This document shows, piece after piece, positions 18,307 through 30,379 of a DNA stretch of 64,000 nucleotides; positions within the stretch are counted from its first letter, which is position 1, and each line of letters opens with the position of its first letter. Source of the DNA: Gracilaria domingensis (Eukaryota; Rhodophyta; Florideophyceae; Gracilariales; Gracilariaceae); contig VCMS01000203.1 of the NCBI GenBank assembly GCA_022539475.1, positions 81,990-145,989 on the forward strand, in the 5' to 3' direction. The position numbers were made by a program, and so were the translations under genes. The notes beneath the pieces are model-generated. The model was not told where the DNA came from, did no database searches, and saw nothing but the letters and a program-made list of their open reading frames with translations.

Positions 18307-18735
18307 GTCGGACTAAGAGTTCATTGCAAGTGTTCGATTGTTTTTGTGTGACGATAAAAATGGAAGATGGGGCGGAGAACTGCTGGGGTAAAGAGTGATA
18401 CTTAAGTACAAACGGTCGGGAAGCGCAGAACGGGAACATGGTTCACTTTGTGAAAGTGAGCGAAATGTATGATATGTGATTGTACTGAATGAATGATAGG
18501 GCTTGTATGAGACGACAAGCCACAAAGTGTGATGATGTTTTATGAAAAGTAGGTGGAAGAGTAGAAAGTGTACAATGAATGAAACTGATTTCGAACCTGA
18601 GTTGTAAAGTAGTTGTAAAGTACGAGTTACGGGGAGCTTGAATACAGGATGAAAGGAGCCATTTTGGCTTCATAAATGACGTGAACGGGTTCTATAGCTT
18701 CACTCAGATTGCCGTAATCTTCTTTTTTATTGAGG
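18307..18735. other. divergent intergenic region
   Basis: Spacer between the leftward Rossmann gene and the rightward epimerase gene, presumably holding both promoters. No other gene is supported. Confidence 0.5.
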
Positions 18736-18742
18736 TATAAAA
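18736..18742 (+). promoter_or_regulatory. TATA box of the ribulose-phosphate epimerase gene
   Basis: TATAAAA (context gaggtataaaagggg) lies 48 bp upstream of the preferred ATG at 18790, a consensus-quality TATA element at a distance that would give a short leader. Confidence 0.6.
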
Positions 18743-18789
18743 GGGGTGTATGTCTGGGAGCGAGAGGTTTGGCGTTACTGAAGTTATCG

Positions 18790-19497
18790 ATGTTCAGTAT
18801 GGATTCTCGTTCAATTATAGCGCCATCAATTTTGGCTTCAGACTTTGCTCGCCTTTCAGATGAAGCGAGTGCAATTGAAGAGGCTGGAGCGGAGTGGCTG
18901 CATATAGATGTAATGGATGGTCATTTTGTGGCGAACCTTACTGTTGGACCGCCTGTTTTGAAAGCGTTGCGGAGGCATACGAAATTGTTTTTGGACTGTC
19001 ATCTGATGGTATCAGATCCTGGGCGCTGGATAAAAGACCTTGCAGAAGCAGGCGCAGACGGAGTCACATTTCATATCGAGTGTGTGGCTAAGGGAATAGA
19101 AAAGTGCGAGGTACCAACTGAGGAAGAGAACGTGGTGTTGAAGGAATTATGTAACCGAATTAAAAGGATGGGAATGCAGGTTGGAGTTGCGTTGCGCCCG
19201 AATACCTCTATAAAGGTCGTAGAAGCACTTATGAAGGAAGGAGTTGTAGACATGTTATTGTTGATGACGGTGGAGCCAGGGTTTGGAGGACAGGCGTTTA
19301 TGGAGGGTGTTCTTGATAAGGTGCGACATGCAAGGGAGTTGTACCCAAGAATAGGGATACAGGTGGATGGGGGTATTGGACTGAGTACTTTGAAAGGAGT
19401 AGTGAAGGCCGGTGCAAACATTTCAGTTGCAGGATCTGCCATCTTTGGCTCGAGTAACCCAGCTCATGTCATAGCTGGTTTTCGAAAGGTTGGTTAG
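18790..19497 (+). CDS. rpe: ribulose-phosphate 3-epimerase
   Basis: Interconverts D-ribulose 5-phosphate and D-xylulose 5-phosphate (pentose-phosphate and Calvin cycles). The TIM-barrel signature is complete: IAPSILASDFARL (Ser and Asp regions), HIDVMDGHFV with metal-binding His and catalytic Asp, CHLMV, MTVEPGFGGQ (phosphate loop and the Gly-rich stretch) and VDGGI with the second catalytic Asp, ending in GSAIFGS. From the ATG at 18790 the protein is 235 residues, normal for the family. The frame extends to 18730 only through a TTG, which would place the TATA box inside the gene. There is no obvious transit peptide, so this is probably the cytosolic isoform. Confidence 0.93.
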   Translation: MFSMDSRSIIAPSILASDFARLSDEASAIEEAGAEWLHIDVMDGHFVANLTVGPPVLKALRRHTKLFLDCHLMVSDPGRWIKDLAEAGADGVTFHIECVAKGIEKCEVPTEEENVVLKELCNRIKRMGMQVGVALRPNTSIKVVEALMKEGVVDMLLLMTVEPGFGGQAFMEGVLDKVRHARELYPRIGIQVDGGIGLSTLKGVVKAGANISVAGSAIFGSSNPAHVIAGFRKVG

Positions 19498-19539
19498 AGA
19501 TAGTAGCATAAAATTATTGTTTATTACATTTTTACCTTT

Positions 19540-19880
19540 ACGTGTTATCACGACTATATTCTCCGTCTCCATTGGAGATGTATTTCTCTTGTATCACAAC
19601 CGGGAAAGGATGTGAGAGAACATCAATATATCCCCAGTAGACGCTGAGAGTGAGGATGAACTACTCTACGTGCTATCATTGTTACCCATCCGGTGTCGAG
19701 TGGTGACATATTCTTTTTTGTCACAACCCACACAGGATGTGACGGAAGAAGAAGAAGTCCCCAGTTGAGACAGAGGGTGAGCTACTCTAAGTACAATCAC
19801 TAGTCCCTAGCTTGCCTCCACTGGCAATATCTTCCTGTTTTGCTACAACCATCGAGTGAGGTTATGGTGGAAGAGAATAA
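19540..19880. repeat. degenerate tandem repeat, about three units
   Basis: A unit of roughly 110-140 bp recurs with drift. Each copy has a (t)cacaacc element followed by a run such as ggatgtg(a)(c)gg, then a gtccccagt-like element and gag(c/g)tactct, then a city of tatc/cccatc text. Units start near 19590, 19715 and 19835. It is non-coding; an old satellite or minisatellite. Confidence 0.45.
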
Positions 19881-20158
19881 TATCGCCGGTCGAGGCGAGG
19901 TGGGTGGCGATCATGTGAGCGCGAAAGAAGAGACAGAGAGGTGGCGCTTAAATAGTGGAAGGTGCGGAGGTGTACAGTAGATGTTTTGGCGGAAAATGGC
20001 ATGAGGGAAACAGGGACAATCATGGTGCTGGATATAGCCCGTGTGGTTGGAGAGTGGGGGTGGACAGCACAGTTTCGCTCGATTGCACTGTATCGCAGTG
20101 GAAACTTCGATCCAACTACTACTTCTTCTTCTGAAGATGTCGAAAGGATACGTGAAGG

Positions 20159-20566
20159 ATGAGGAGCTGTTGGCGCGGAGGGGAAGGAGGTACCGCCGAC
20201 GCCGTCACCAAAGCGGAAGAGGACGTGATTACGGCGGCTGGTCGGATGTCGCAGAAGAAGAAAGTGGCCGATGAAGGAAAGAAGTGTGAGGCGAGGAGAG
20301 GGGATGGTGATGAGGTGGAGAAGGGGGTAGAATTGGAGGTGGAGGGGGTCGCAATGGAGAGAAGGGGTGCGGTGCATCTGAGTCAGTTAGAGGTTGGAGA
20401 CCAGATAGAGAGTGGGGGCGGAGAGGGTGACAGGGAGATGCGGTTTGTGGGGGAGATGAAGGCGAGGGTGGGGATGTTGGGGTTGGTGATGAAGGAGCAA
20501 CTGGACGATGGAATTGTGGAGATTATAACGGAAATGGGCGGTGTGGTGCTGAGTGGGGGGTGGTAG
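20159..20566 (+). CDS. degenerate purine-rich ORF, upstream half
   Basis: A 135-codon frame in a strongly G/A-rich strand, with Gly/Glu/Val-rich low complexity. It overlaps the next frame by 14 bp, and the two may be one gene with a frameshift near 20550. No domain is recognised. It could equally be non-coding skewed DNA. Confidence 0.25.
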   Translation: MRSCWRGGEGGTADAVTKAEEDVITAAGRMSQKKKVADEGKKCEARRGDGDEVEKGVELEVEGVAMERRGAVHLSQLEVGDQIESGGGEGDREMRFVGEMKARVGMLGLVMKEQLDDGIVEIITEMGGVVLSGGW

Positions 20567-21062
20567 TGGTGTTTCGGTTGAGGCGATTTCGAGCCTGCGG
20601 AATTCGTTGTCGGTATTGGGAGTGGAGATGAGAAATCATGTGTATGGGATAGTGGAGTGTGCGGGAAGGGAGGTTGGAGAGTTTCGGGAGGAGAATAGGG
20701 CTCTGAACGAGAGGTTGGACGTGCTGGAGAAGGAGGTGAAGGAGCTGGGCAAGAGGCAAAGATTGGTGGAAGAGAAGAGGGTGAAAGGAGGTGTGGAGGG
20801 AAAGACGGAGAAGGGAATTGTGGGAAGGGTGGCGGTGCAGAAGGGGTCCCCTGTGAAACCGAAGACAAAGGGTGGTGGGGTTGGGGATGGGAAGAGCCTT
20901 CTGAAGAAGAGGCGTAAGGAGATGAAGAAGGTGGTGGAGGAGGTGTCGCGGGAGGGAGTCGGAGCTCCGGTGGTGACTGGGTTTAGGAGTGCGGCGGAGG
21001 TAGCGCGGACTGCGAAGGGGATTCTGAGGGGACAGGAGGAGAGAAGGTTGGGAGGGATTTGA
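20553..21062 (+). CDS. coiled-coil ORF of unknown function, possibly mobile-element derived
   Basis: The 169-codon product has a clear Leu/Val heptad coiled coil (about residues 35-75, containing EENRALNERLDVLEKEVKEL). A Lys-rich basic stretch (SLLKKRRKEMKKVVEEV) follows and then a short tail. Small coiled-coil plus basic proteins of this kind occur as ORF1/gag-like proteins of retroelements, but nothing decisive is present. The G-biased codon use differs from the neighbouring epimerase gene. Confidence 0.35.
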   Translation: MGGGSGVSVEAISSLRNSLSVLGVEMRNHVYGIVECAGREVGEFREENRALNERLDVLEKEVKELGKRQRLVEEKRVKGGVEGKTEKGIVGRVAVQKGSPVKPKTKGGGVGDGKSLLKKRRKEMKKVVEEVSREGVGAPVVTGFRSAAEVARTAKGILRGQEERRLGGI

Positions 21063-23300
21063 AAACGTTTTGGAGCGAGGCGGGTATACGAGAAGGGAGA
21101 GAGTTGACCACCTGACTTCTACAAAATGACGTTTGCGGAGACGGAGAGAAAGGATGCGAACGAGTGATGGGCGAGAAATGGGTAAATAGCGGGGTGGTGT
21201 GGACTGGGAAGAAGTGATGGGATGATTGAAGTGGGATGAGTTGCGATTTGCATTGCAACATGGGAGAAAATGGAAACGCAAACTAGCACGAGCGCAGTTT
21301 TGAGAGAGGGTCGCGGAAAAGAGTGAATGGGGTGGTGCGGCGAAGTAGAACCTCTACAACAACTAGGGGACCCAAGAACTAAAACTGCGCGAAATGGAAC
21401 TTAATATTCCAAAATTTCTTAATTTTTTGAGTGCCAGACTCTGCCACCCCCTCGCGCGCCCTAAATAGCCCCAAACTAGCTTAGTTTCCAAAGCGAACAG
21501 ACTATATTCCACTTTGCAGAACACAGACGTGCCACGGTGGCAATGGCCACATTTTGGGATATGCCTAGAAAGGGTAGTGTTTCTGCACAAGTGTGCTTGA
21601 GTTGGCGCGATGCGGGGTGCTCCGTGGCAAGCCTGCCAAGGTTTCACACCTGTAGAGCATTAGCCGGCAGCGACGGATAGTCATATACTTTAGTTGATAT
21701 TTTCAAGTGCCGTATATAGGTAGCGGCACCGACCGCCACTGTACGGGAAGTAAACCTCAACAAGGCTTCTGGATTTGACTTTCTTGCCCCTTGCGAACGA
21801 TCTTCAACCCTAAGCGGGAAAACCGCCGCAATCCCGGTCTAGTCATCCACCATTTACCACTCAGGAGTCCTAGACCGTCGTAACGGCATCTTTTCTGTTG
21901 CTTTGCTGTTATTACTTCCTTCATACAGCTATATCTACTCTTATCTGTTACACAGGTTTGGCCCGCATTTTCCGGGAATATTTCCCAAACTCCCCAGTCA
22001 GTGCACCACTGTGCGGCTCTTATGTAGTTTGTTTTGCCCAAAACCGTTGGCTTGGATGTCTCCACTCGCTGTGGCTCGCCGTGAGCATCCGGATCTAGTG
22101 CCGGTTCTACTTCATTTTACTCCTGACTGCACGCCCAGAACGGGAATGTCCGGATTTACAACCGGCTCGTGTCAGCCCTATCGGAGGGTTCTATCAGTTT
22201 CCCTACCCTTATTTAGAGCAGGACCTGAACACCATGTGGGTGTCTTTCCGCGACGTGGCTGTTGTTCGCCCGCACGTGGGTTTGCGACACATAACTGAAT
22301 ATGACGCTTTGAATGATTCGCAGCGCATTCCTCCCCCGGCTCCATCCCAAATCATCTATGTTTAGGACAGATATTGCATGAAACATCCAATTGTTCCCGT
22401 TCGAGTGTCGAGCCCATGGGAACGAGAGGAAAGCGAGCATTGCGAGCAGTAGTTTCTGAGCGATGGAAGGATGCTCGAGTGCAAAACTAACGAAGTTTGT
22501 CTCCATGCGTTCTTGGCTAAAGGTGTTGCACTGGCTGTTGGCGAAGAATATGGCGAAATCCATTTTGTTGCAGGGTTGTCTGCCCGGGATTACTTCGTTT
22601 AACACCCCCTCTCAATATGTGAACACTCATGTAAAGAGCGTGGTTCTTGAGCGTGTTCACATGTCGCGAATGGAGCGCCGTGACAAGCTGCTTTAGATGG
22701 TGCGGCAGACGGAAGGTGTGTTTCTTGTGCGACTGCGCGCTAAGAATATTGATCACTTAGTACGTGTTCACGCGTCGAGAAAGCGATTCATGTCTCCGGT
22801 GAGCAGAATCAAATGCTGCAGTGCGTTTAATCCTTGAGATGCTGTCTGGCTGACACGAAAACGTTCGAAAGAGTGCTGCAAGTTCAAAGGGTGCGGGAGG
22901 TAGTTGGCTCGGGGAGAGCTATCTAGTGCGGACGGCGCAGACGGAGGCTCAAGAGCTTCAAAAAATAAAAGCAAGGTGCGAACTTGTTTATTGTGATGAG
23001 GAGAGTTCCAGTATTGTTGGTCACACGCGATGCGCGAAAGGACAGGCGAGCAAAGAGAGGAACAAAGCAAGGGAACAGGCACAAAGGAACTCCAACAGAC
23101 TGTGTTGGGTTCTGCCTCCGGACACTAACGGTCTCCCGCTGTGTCCGGGTACTTACTATGGCCTTCCGGGCAAGACAGCAAGGACAGAGCAGCAGCTTTA
23201 GGCTGCAATTCTGTCTTGTTCCCAATCGGGAAAGTAATTCAAACTACAGGCCACCCAGACTCTTGAGTGGTTGATTCTAGCTGTGCTGCTGTAGCTCCCC
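21063..23300. other. gene desert with decayed sequence
   Basis: No gene is convincing. One stretch (22099-22365, +) reads as a smooth open frame without an ATG at its start, ending ...PPPAPSQIIYV before a TAG. It could be the 3' end of a decayed gene. The frame upstream of it is closed by a single TAG at 22096-22098. Other frames are short and on both strands. Confidence 0.35.
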
Positions 23301-26300
23301 ACGCATACCCTTACGCAACCGTGCGGCTACTAACAAGTATGCCAGGAGGAAGTATTCCCATGCTCATCATGTGATTCAGTTTCTTGAACGCATTAGAGTT
23401 TATCTTCTCCAGCCCGTCTGTGGGGTTTTTAGGACCTAGTATCCACTCGAGGTTGTCTATCTCGTGAGACTTAAATGAGTCACGCAGTCTAACAAACGTA
23501 GGACGGAGACAGAAACCTCTCTGCTCATGAAGAGTGGATATTGGTGCTGTACAATCTGTAAGAGTCTACAACCATCCGAAAGTGTCGCTTATTCGCGTCT
23601 CCGTTCTCATCTAGAATGAATACGGTATTGGAAAGATGGATTGCTCTGTGTGTGGTGTGAGCCGTAGCAAGAATCTCAACGTCTGCGATGAGAACGATAA
23701 TCTGCTCTGCTTTGAGCTCCCTAGGAGAATCATGTTTTGTCCGAGGGTAAATACGGGGTGTGCACGGGTTTATTTGGAAAATTGGTGTTCATTTACGGGC
23801 TGTGCAAGGCACGCGCACGGGGTAGATTGCAATTTTGACCACCCAATTTTCTAAATAAACCCGTGCACACCCCGTATTTTCCCTTATGATTCTACTAGGG
23901 GCTGCCTCAGTCGACGATGTGGTAAGTCGTGTGGGCGCCTTGGTTGATGGCTAAGCCGGGCAGAAGGCCAGTTTGAACGTACGATATTGTTCCCGATGGA
24001 CGTCGCTGAAGGCGAGAACGTGAGCTGGGAGTGAATTTAGGAGGAGTGGCTTCTCGCATGCCTTCTAGTAAAGCAATGGCTGCAGAGACTTGATATGGGT
24101 CAGAGCTTGGTTCAGTTGAGTCAGACCTCCAGTGGTGCACCGGGCGCAGCGCAGCTTGGTGCCACGTATACATAGCTTGGTTCAGTTGTCTAATGTGTGA
24201 AAACTTCAGTCTCGCCACTTGCTGTTGAAGCTTGCTTGCCACGATGGAGGCTTGCGCAAGAATGCCATGGCCAAGGAAGTTGAGCTTTAAAGTTAGGCTT
24301 TGGAAATCTCTGACTCCTTCTTGATGCATCGGCTGTACTCTTCCTTCTTGCGGGAGTTGTATCGGATTGATTCAGGAGAGGAATTCTTTCATGATGATCG
24401 TGATTGAGTACTTGTGCATTTGCTTAATGAAAAGCAGATTGAACACGATGTCCGAGTCATAATTGAATCGTCCTACGTTGAACTTTGCCGATATGCTGCG
24501 ACTAAATTGCTGGAGTTGGCATGGACTTCGCTTCAAAATCATGTCTTCTACCACTTTTGCAACGGTCATTATAGGCTTGCCCTCCTCCAAGAGTAGAGAG
24601 AGTTGCGGAACACCAGGGACAGCTTTGAAACCGGATTGGAGTAGCCATTCTTCTACGCATAGTTGCCAGAGTCTGCCTGATTCGGCTAAGCCGTACGCCG
24701 GTGCTTGGATTTTCCAGACCTCGTCTAGATGAGAGGTCTATCCTCGCCGCAGACGTACGTAGATATCACGATTGAGTTCGCCAGCTTGAATAAAGGTCGA
24801 CTTTACATCGAGCGAAGCTATGGCAAAGTGGGAAGAAGATGCGAGGGAGAGAAGGCGGCAGATGGTTGGGAACTGAGCGGTTGAGGAGTCGTTCCTGAGG
24901 TTGTTCTTCTCTAGGACCTTGTTACCATGGAGTACTAAACGGCAATTGAGTTTAAGCGTGTTGCTTTCTCCATCATCTTTGATGACGAAGAAGTGGTCAG
25001 AGAAGAACATGTTCGCGTCTCTCGGTACTGCGCGTGATGATGGTGCCTCCTATGCATTACGATCCATGTATGAAGCCTTCTCCTTTGCAATGGTTTCGTC
25101 TAAAGCAACCATGGGGCACATTGGAGTTTGTGCTCGGAGAGAGCTTCATTCCCAAACTGTTGATAGAGCTTCTTCAGGATTTCCTGTTTTGCAGATCGAA
25201 GGGCTGCGCGGGACGGAGAAGTAACGGAGGAAGGAATTTCGCCGATGTCCTTGTATGGCATGTTCGGCGGACGAGTGACTTGGGCTCCTGCCATGAAGGC
25301 TGATCTGGTCGGATGGTCGTTCCAGTTCGAAAACTCGATGTCCGTCACTGAGTCTTCGTCTACCAGTGACATGTTCTCAGAGAATTGAACCAGGTCGTTT
25401 TAATGTGAGTTCACTTCGTCTTAGAAGGTCGCAGATTGCGGGAGTGGCCTTTCGTCTTGTTGGGTTCCTGGAAGCTCAAACCAAGCAACCTCAACTTGCT
25501 CGATTTTCTGAAGTAAGTCGGACCTCGGGCGTAGCCTCAAGGCCTCGTACGCAACTGTATAGAAACAGCCGCGCAGGTCCTTCATTGCCCAGAGGATGAA
25601 AAAGTGGTCGAAGACCTCCTTGACGTAGCCGGGGTACCATTTTCCCCCGTTCGTTGTTTTTTGAAGAAGTAGACAGGCTGGGCCGAGGGTAAAAGGGTCC
25701 TATCCAGATGCTTCACCTCTCTCATAAGGAAGAAGGTGTGGAGAGCATGTCGGGCAGCTCTCTTGTGATAAGCTATTATCAGGTCTTTGGTTAGATGATT
25801 TTTAGGTAATCCCCAGAGAGATGGCCATTATCCCCTTGCGAGTCCGAAACTGGAGATGTGCCTTGAGCCCGTGGGGATTTTCTTTTGAAACGCGGCCTAG
25901 GAGGCGACTTCTTGGTGAGAGAATTCCTGCTTCCAGAGCTTGGCAATGTGAAACCTGTCCTTGAGAAGTCGCTGGATGAGGTAGCGTATCGTCTCATTAA
26001 ATGACTCGACCACGCCTATCTTGTCGTGCCTTCTGGACGGTCTGGGAGGGAAGTTTATGTCGTTGTGGTCAAACATCGCTTTGAATTCTTCGCAGCCGAA
26101 CTCTGGGTCGGCAGACACTTCTGCGGGGAAGCCATTTACAGGAATCCAGTGTGTTGATAAATTCCTCACTGCTTCCTTCATGTTCCGTGAAAACAACAGG
26201 CAGGCTACTGAGAGGCCTTCTGCCGCTTTCTTGATAAAGAGAATGGGCAGAATTCCAGCTCCGCGGAGAAAATGAAGTCCACTTGGACCTGTTCGTGGAA

Positions 26301-27400
26301 GTTCTTCAAGAGCAGAGTGAACGACACCTTTCTAGACGCAAGCGGTCTGCCTGTGCTAGCGCACGAAGTGCAGGACTCGTATGCTGCCTATAGCAGGGCC
26401 TCTAGTGTCCTTGTAAGAACTTCAGCACGTTCGCAATTCTGCTTCATTTTTCTATGTCCGAGATGGGTATAGAGATGGAGGCGTCTCGCCAACCTTTCTT
26501 CATTTTCCATAACATTGTTCTTGCTGCTCTTTACTATGGCTCGAGCGAGAAATTACGACATTGCGCTCGCGGTCGATGGTAATATCAGTAGGCGGGTTCG
26601 TTTATCAAGATCCGATCGGATGTGATAAGTGGCTATGTGTACGGGGCCTTCCAGGTTCCCGGCAACTCTGGTTGGGATCCTTATTTCATTGCACTCTCCA
26701 AGTATGTCTGACCGAGAGAGTATACCGTTTCCCGGAAGTATTGAACCTGTGCCTTCCACAACGTAGAATGAGATACAGAAACGAACTTCGTTTGTGTCTT
26801 CGCTGGAAAACTTCGAGAGAGCGAAGGTTGGCTTTGAATCGCAGCAAGACTCTCCAAAGCCGTGAAGGAACGGCTCGGAGTCAAGCTCGTCGAGGACCAA
26901 CTCAATTCCCAAGAGATGCATAGGTGAGAGATGGTCGACAAACCGCCGACATTCTTCCGGCATCCTGGATCAACGATGGGGTTCGGGTCTACTAAGGATA
27001 AAAAGATATCTGACTGGGCTCCTTCCGCGGCAGCTAGAGATGACTGTGCTGTGAGGGGTTGGAGTCTCTTTGAAAATCATTCTCTTCCTTGTTCTTGTTT
27101 TTGTTCGCAGCTTCTTTTTCCTTGCGAAGAGGCTTGGTCTCGTGCGAAGATCTCTGAAAGTCGAGACTGCCGCGAGTAGGCGTTTTGGACCCGCAGTCGT
27201 AGCAGTATCCTAGACTGCGATCTGCTTTGCGCTTATTGGTCTCGCGGACACGCAAAGAGTTGTTGCCATTTTTTTGGTTGTCTGTAGAGCTGTATCATTG
27301 CGTTCCTCAGTGCGCCTATGGTAGGCAGCGAGGGCCTGCTGTACGCTTTGGTTGACCAGTAGATCCTTTAGTGTTTCATTCATCACGAGAATGATACTCA
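23300..27400 (-). pseudogene. decayed Ty1/copia-like retrotransposon (gag to RNase H), minus strand
   Basis: Read from right to left, fragments appear in copia order. There is a possible degraded zinc-knuckle near 27180 (CYDCGSK), then an integrase-core fragment at 25897-26196 (VSADPEFGCEEFKAMF and, later, the region before VESFNETIRYL). An open stretch around 25420-25700 (GKWYPGYVKEVFDHFF) follows. Next is a reverse-transcriptase fragment at 24738-25010 (LNCRLVLHGNK, LASLDVKSTFIQ-like text, then LNRDIYVRL), and further pieces near 24000-24590. Frames are broken repeatedly and no LTR pair was found, so this is a dead relic. Confidence 0.65.
23745..23884. mobile_element. foldback/MITE-like element, about 140 bp
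   Basis: The 43-bp arm at 23745-23787 (containing acggggtgtgcacgggttta) matches the reverse complement of 23842-23884 at about 40 of 43 positions, around a 54-bp centre. It has the size and form of a non-autonomous terminal-inverted-repeat element inserted at the edge of the copia relic. No clear target duplication. Confidence 0.6.
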
Positions 27401-30379
27401 GGATCGTTTGAATCTTCTTTACCGCTCATGCTCTTATCTTTCGCGTGGCATGCAGGTAGGCCACGATGAGCGTTCCAATAGCTGATGGGTTCAACGCGGA
27501 TTTCGGCATGAATGATATTGCTCTCTTGAGCACACAAGGTTGCCCGGAAGTTTTGAGTGCGCCTTTGAGATGGGTTCAAATCTGCGTCAGCGTTCGTACG
27601 GAACAATCAATCACAGTAGTAATGCCAACCACACGATTTGAGTACAATTCCCAATTCCAATTGGTCCACGTTATTGCTATCTGAACAGCGCTAAAATCGT
27701 TTAGGCTCCAGACGGGCTAATTCAAAGCTGGGCGTCATTTTCTGCAATCCAATCGGTAGTGTAATGTGACGCGCAAAACTAATCTCCAGAACCGGGCGGT
27801 CGTATAAATACGTCTCAGTAAGGTACGTCAGGCGTTGTCGGAAAAAGCGAGCTGACCAGCAACGGCTTAGGATACTAGTGGTTGGTAGTGACGGTCTACT
27901 TGTCGGTTTGACTTTGTAAAACGTTATTTGAAAACGTTGTTAGCCTTCTTTTACTACAAAGCTACGTAGAAAAAGAAAAGCAGTCCACCTACCACCTCAG
28001 TGCTGCACATCACTACTCACAGTTTAGCTTGGAACCCGCTTACCTGTAGATAATATCAAACAAAACCCAAAATGCCATCTAACAAAGCTGTACTACGTGG
28101 CAATCTATCACTACAGCTTGGCCAATACACGTCACCTAGGCTACTATCATACGTCCGTGAAACCTCTTTCTCAGCGCCGAGACGCTGTCCTCACGAACCC
28201 TATGTTTTCAGGCAGAAAAAAATCGTCAGCTTTCTGCTTGATGAAGCTCGGGTGACCTAGACCAAGTGTATTATGACTGGTTTCACATTATCCTAGCCAG
28301 GTGAAATTCAGCAAACCACAGTGAGGTTTTCAGTCACCTCGAACAAACAAAGATGATGTTAGACGTTTAGGACCACCTTCGGGTGAAGCGACTCTGTTTT
28401 GAATGATCACTCAAGTACGCTGAGACAACTCGAAATTTGTTTCATGCATTCAGGAAGTAAGAATGATATTAAACTTTCTCTCCTTGCTCATCACATCATT
28501 GTCGCGTTCAACTAGACTGCGTCGCAGACCAAACCTTGTACTTTTGCGAGAATCACTTTGGATTCTAAGCCACTCCAGTGCATAAACGCCTTCCAATTTT
28601 TAGAAGCCTGATCAATCACTAGTATGCTTCTGCAACAGTTGAGGTTCACAGGCTGTGTGCTGCTGTTTCTTCATCATCGCTACCATTCTTTCTCTTATTT
28701 GTGTTGGATTCTTGTCATTTTTATTCAGTTTTCTCAATTACGAACTGTTCAGTGTGCCTCCTGACCATTTGCTTTGAAAACATCTAAAGAGTTTTGAAAT
28801 TTTGATTCTACATAACGCTTCGTACAATTTGTATGTTATCTGGCCATTAGAGATGAAGTCGTGGAATTACAGCTCTTATTGTGTCGAAGTAGAGCAAAGA
28901 GCGTTCGAAGAAAAGTTTCGAAGAAACGCGGCCCGCGCAAAGGGGGTGACATGGAAAGGAAGAGCTCGACATTCGCTCGGTCGCGGAGGTGGTGCGCCAG
29001 CAAAAGTGCGCGATGAAATGCGACGGCGGTGTCCAACTGACACCGCCGTCGATCTAAAGATCATCTTTCGCTCTCGCGTGGCAGATTCGGTCAAATTAAT
29101 TCACTTCTACGTTCCTCGAAAATCCACTGGCAGTCTTTAAATGATTTTCATATGTCACAGCTTGCGTCACTACTAGCAGCGCAAATTGTGAACAACGAGC
29201 ATGTCACATCAACGAAAATATTGGTTCAGCCAAACCTACAGGAAGCTAGTAACTGAACGTGGTTCTTTACCTCCAAGGAGAATGACTCGTCCTAGCGCAT
29301 TGGTGTGAACTTTATCAAAGGAGATGTGGATGAATTAGGCAAAGCAATGACTACTCTCGACCATACAAATTCTTCACAGAATGCCATAGTTAGCATTATC
29401 GAACGATTGCTTTTCGGGCAGATTGATACTGCTGCAATTGTTTATCTTCCTGCTTTGGCCACGAGAAGAGAAAGAATTCATGATATAATTGAGGTAAAAA
29501 CAATAGAAAAGGATATCGTGAGCTTCATTATACTGTCTCCGATTGTGCTCTTTCCCCGAGTATGCAAGGCAACTAGCAAAAGTATACAAAACTCAGTCCA
29601 GCATAATAGCTTCTCAACAAACATCATGCCTGGAGAGAAATGTCAGTGTTGGAATGTTAGACCAAAGCTCTTATTTTACGTGCTCTGAACCAATATACAC
29701 GTGAAATTTGGTCGCAATTTACGACACATATCAAGAAAAAGCTGGAAAATTGTTGCAGATACGTTTGCATAAGCGTGTGAAGTGGAAAACGTCTTCTTGT
29801 TCCTTATGATATTACAGTCACACAATCACTAAGAGTGGCCGAAAGATCAGAACGAAAGGCGGCTCGAGATAGTGACAATGGTGCTCTCTCTGCACTCAAG
29901 GGGTGTGTTCAAGGTGTTGGAACCAGTGGAATATCCAGCCAGTTCTTCAGTGCGCCCAAATACCAGAACTTGAACGGAATATCTTACATTGTTCTAGTGA
30001 TCGTTAAACTGCTTCAAACCTTTCGTGAAACGTTTTTGTACCACAGAAAGTTTCCATGGGGGATTCTAAAGAATTGTTATTGGATTCATGTGCATATCCG
30101 GAGCTTTCCTTTTTTCCGTCATCAGTTTTGACTTCCGTATTTTGTCGTTCCACTGTTGGCTCTTGCACTGCTTCATTACGGCTTTCGGACTCTGGTTGAG
30201 TTTTTATATCATTCTTTTTGAGGGCGGCTGTTGGTAAGTGCGACGACGTAGACCAACTCTTACAATCAGCATACGATACAGTTACTGCAGTGCATCATTT
30301 GCCATTGGAGCGATCGAAGAGACAGACTGGAGGTGAAAGAGTGGTTTTTACTCGACATAACGGTTGCAAAAGTCACATA
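27400..30379. other. gene desert, no supported gene
   Basis: Short open frames occur on both strands (for example 29305-29688, +, 127 codons) but show no domain, no neighbouring signals and ordinary AT-rich composition. The only structure I can support is a small hairpin at 29021-29051. Confidence 0.5.
29021..29051. repeat. 12-bp perfect hairpin
   Basis: cgacggcggtgt (29021-29032) and its exact complement at 29040-29051 enclose a seven-base loop. Terminator-like in shape, but there is no gene to which it clearly belongs. Confidence 0.6.

Noticed and set aside
20383-21281. long Ser/Pro/Leu-rich minus-strand frames
   Set aside because: Complement of a purine-rich tract; shadows of the coiled-coil frame and low complexity.
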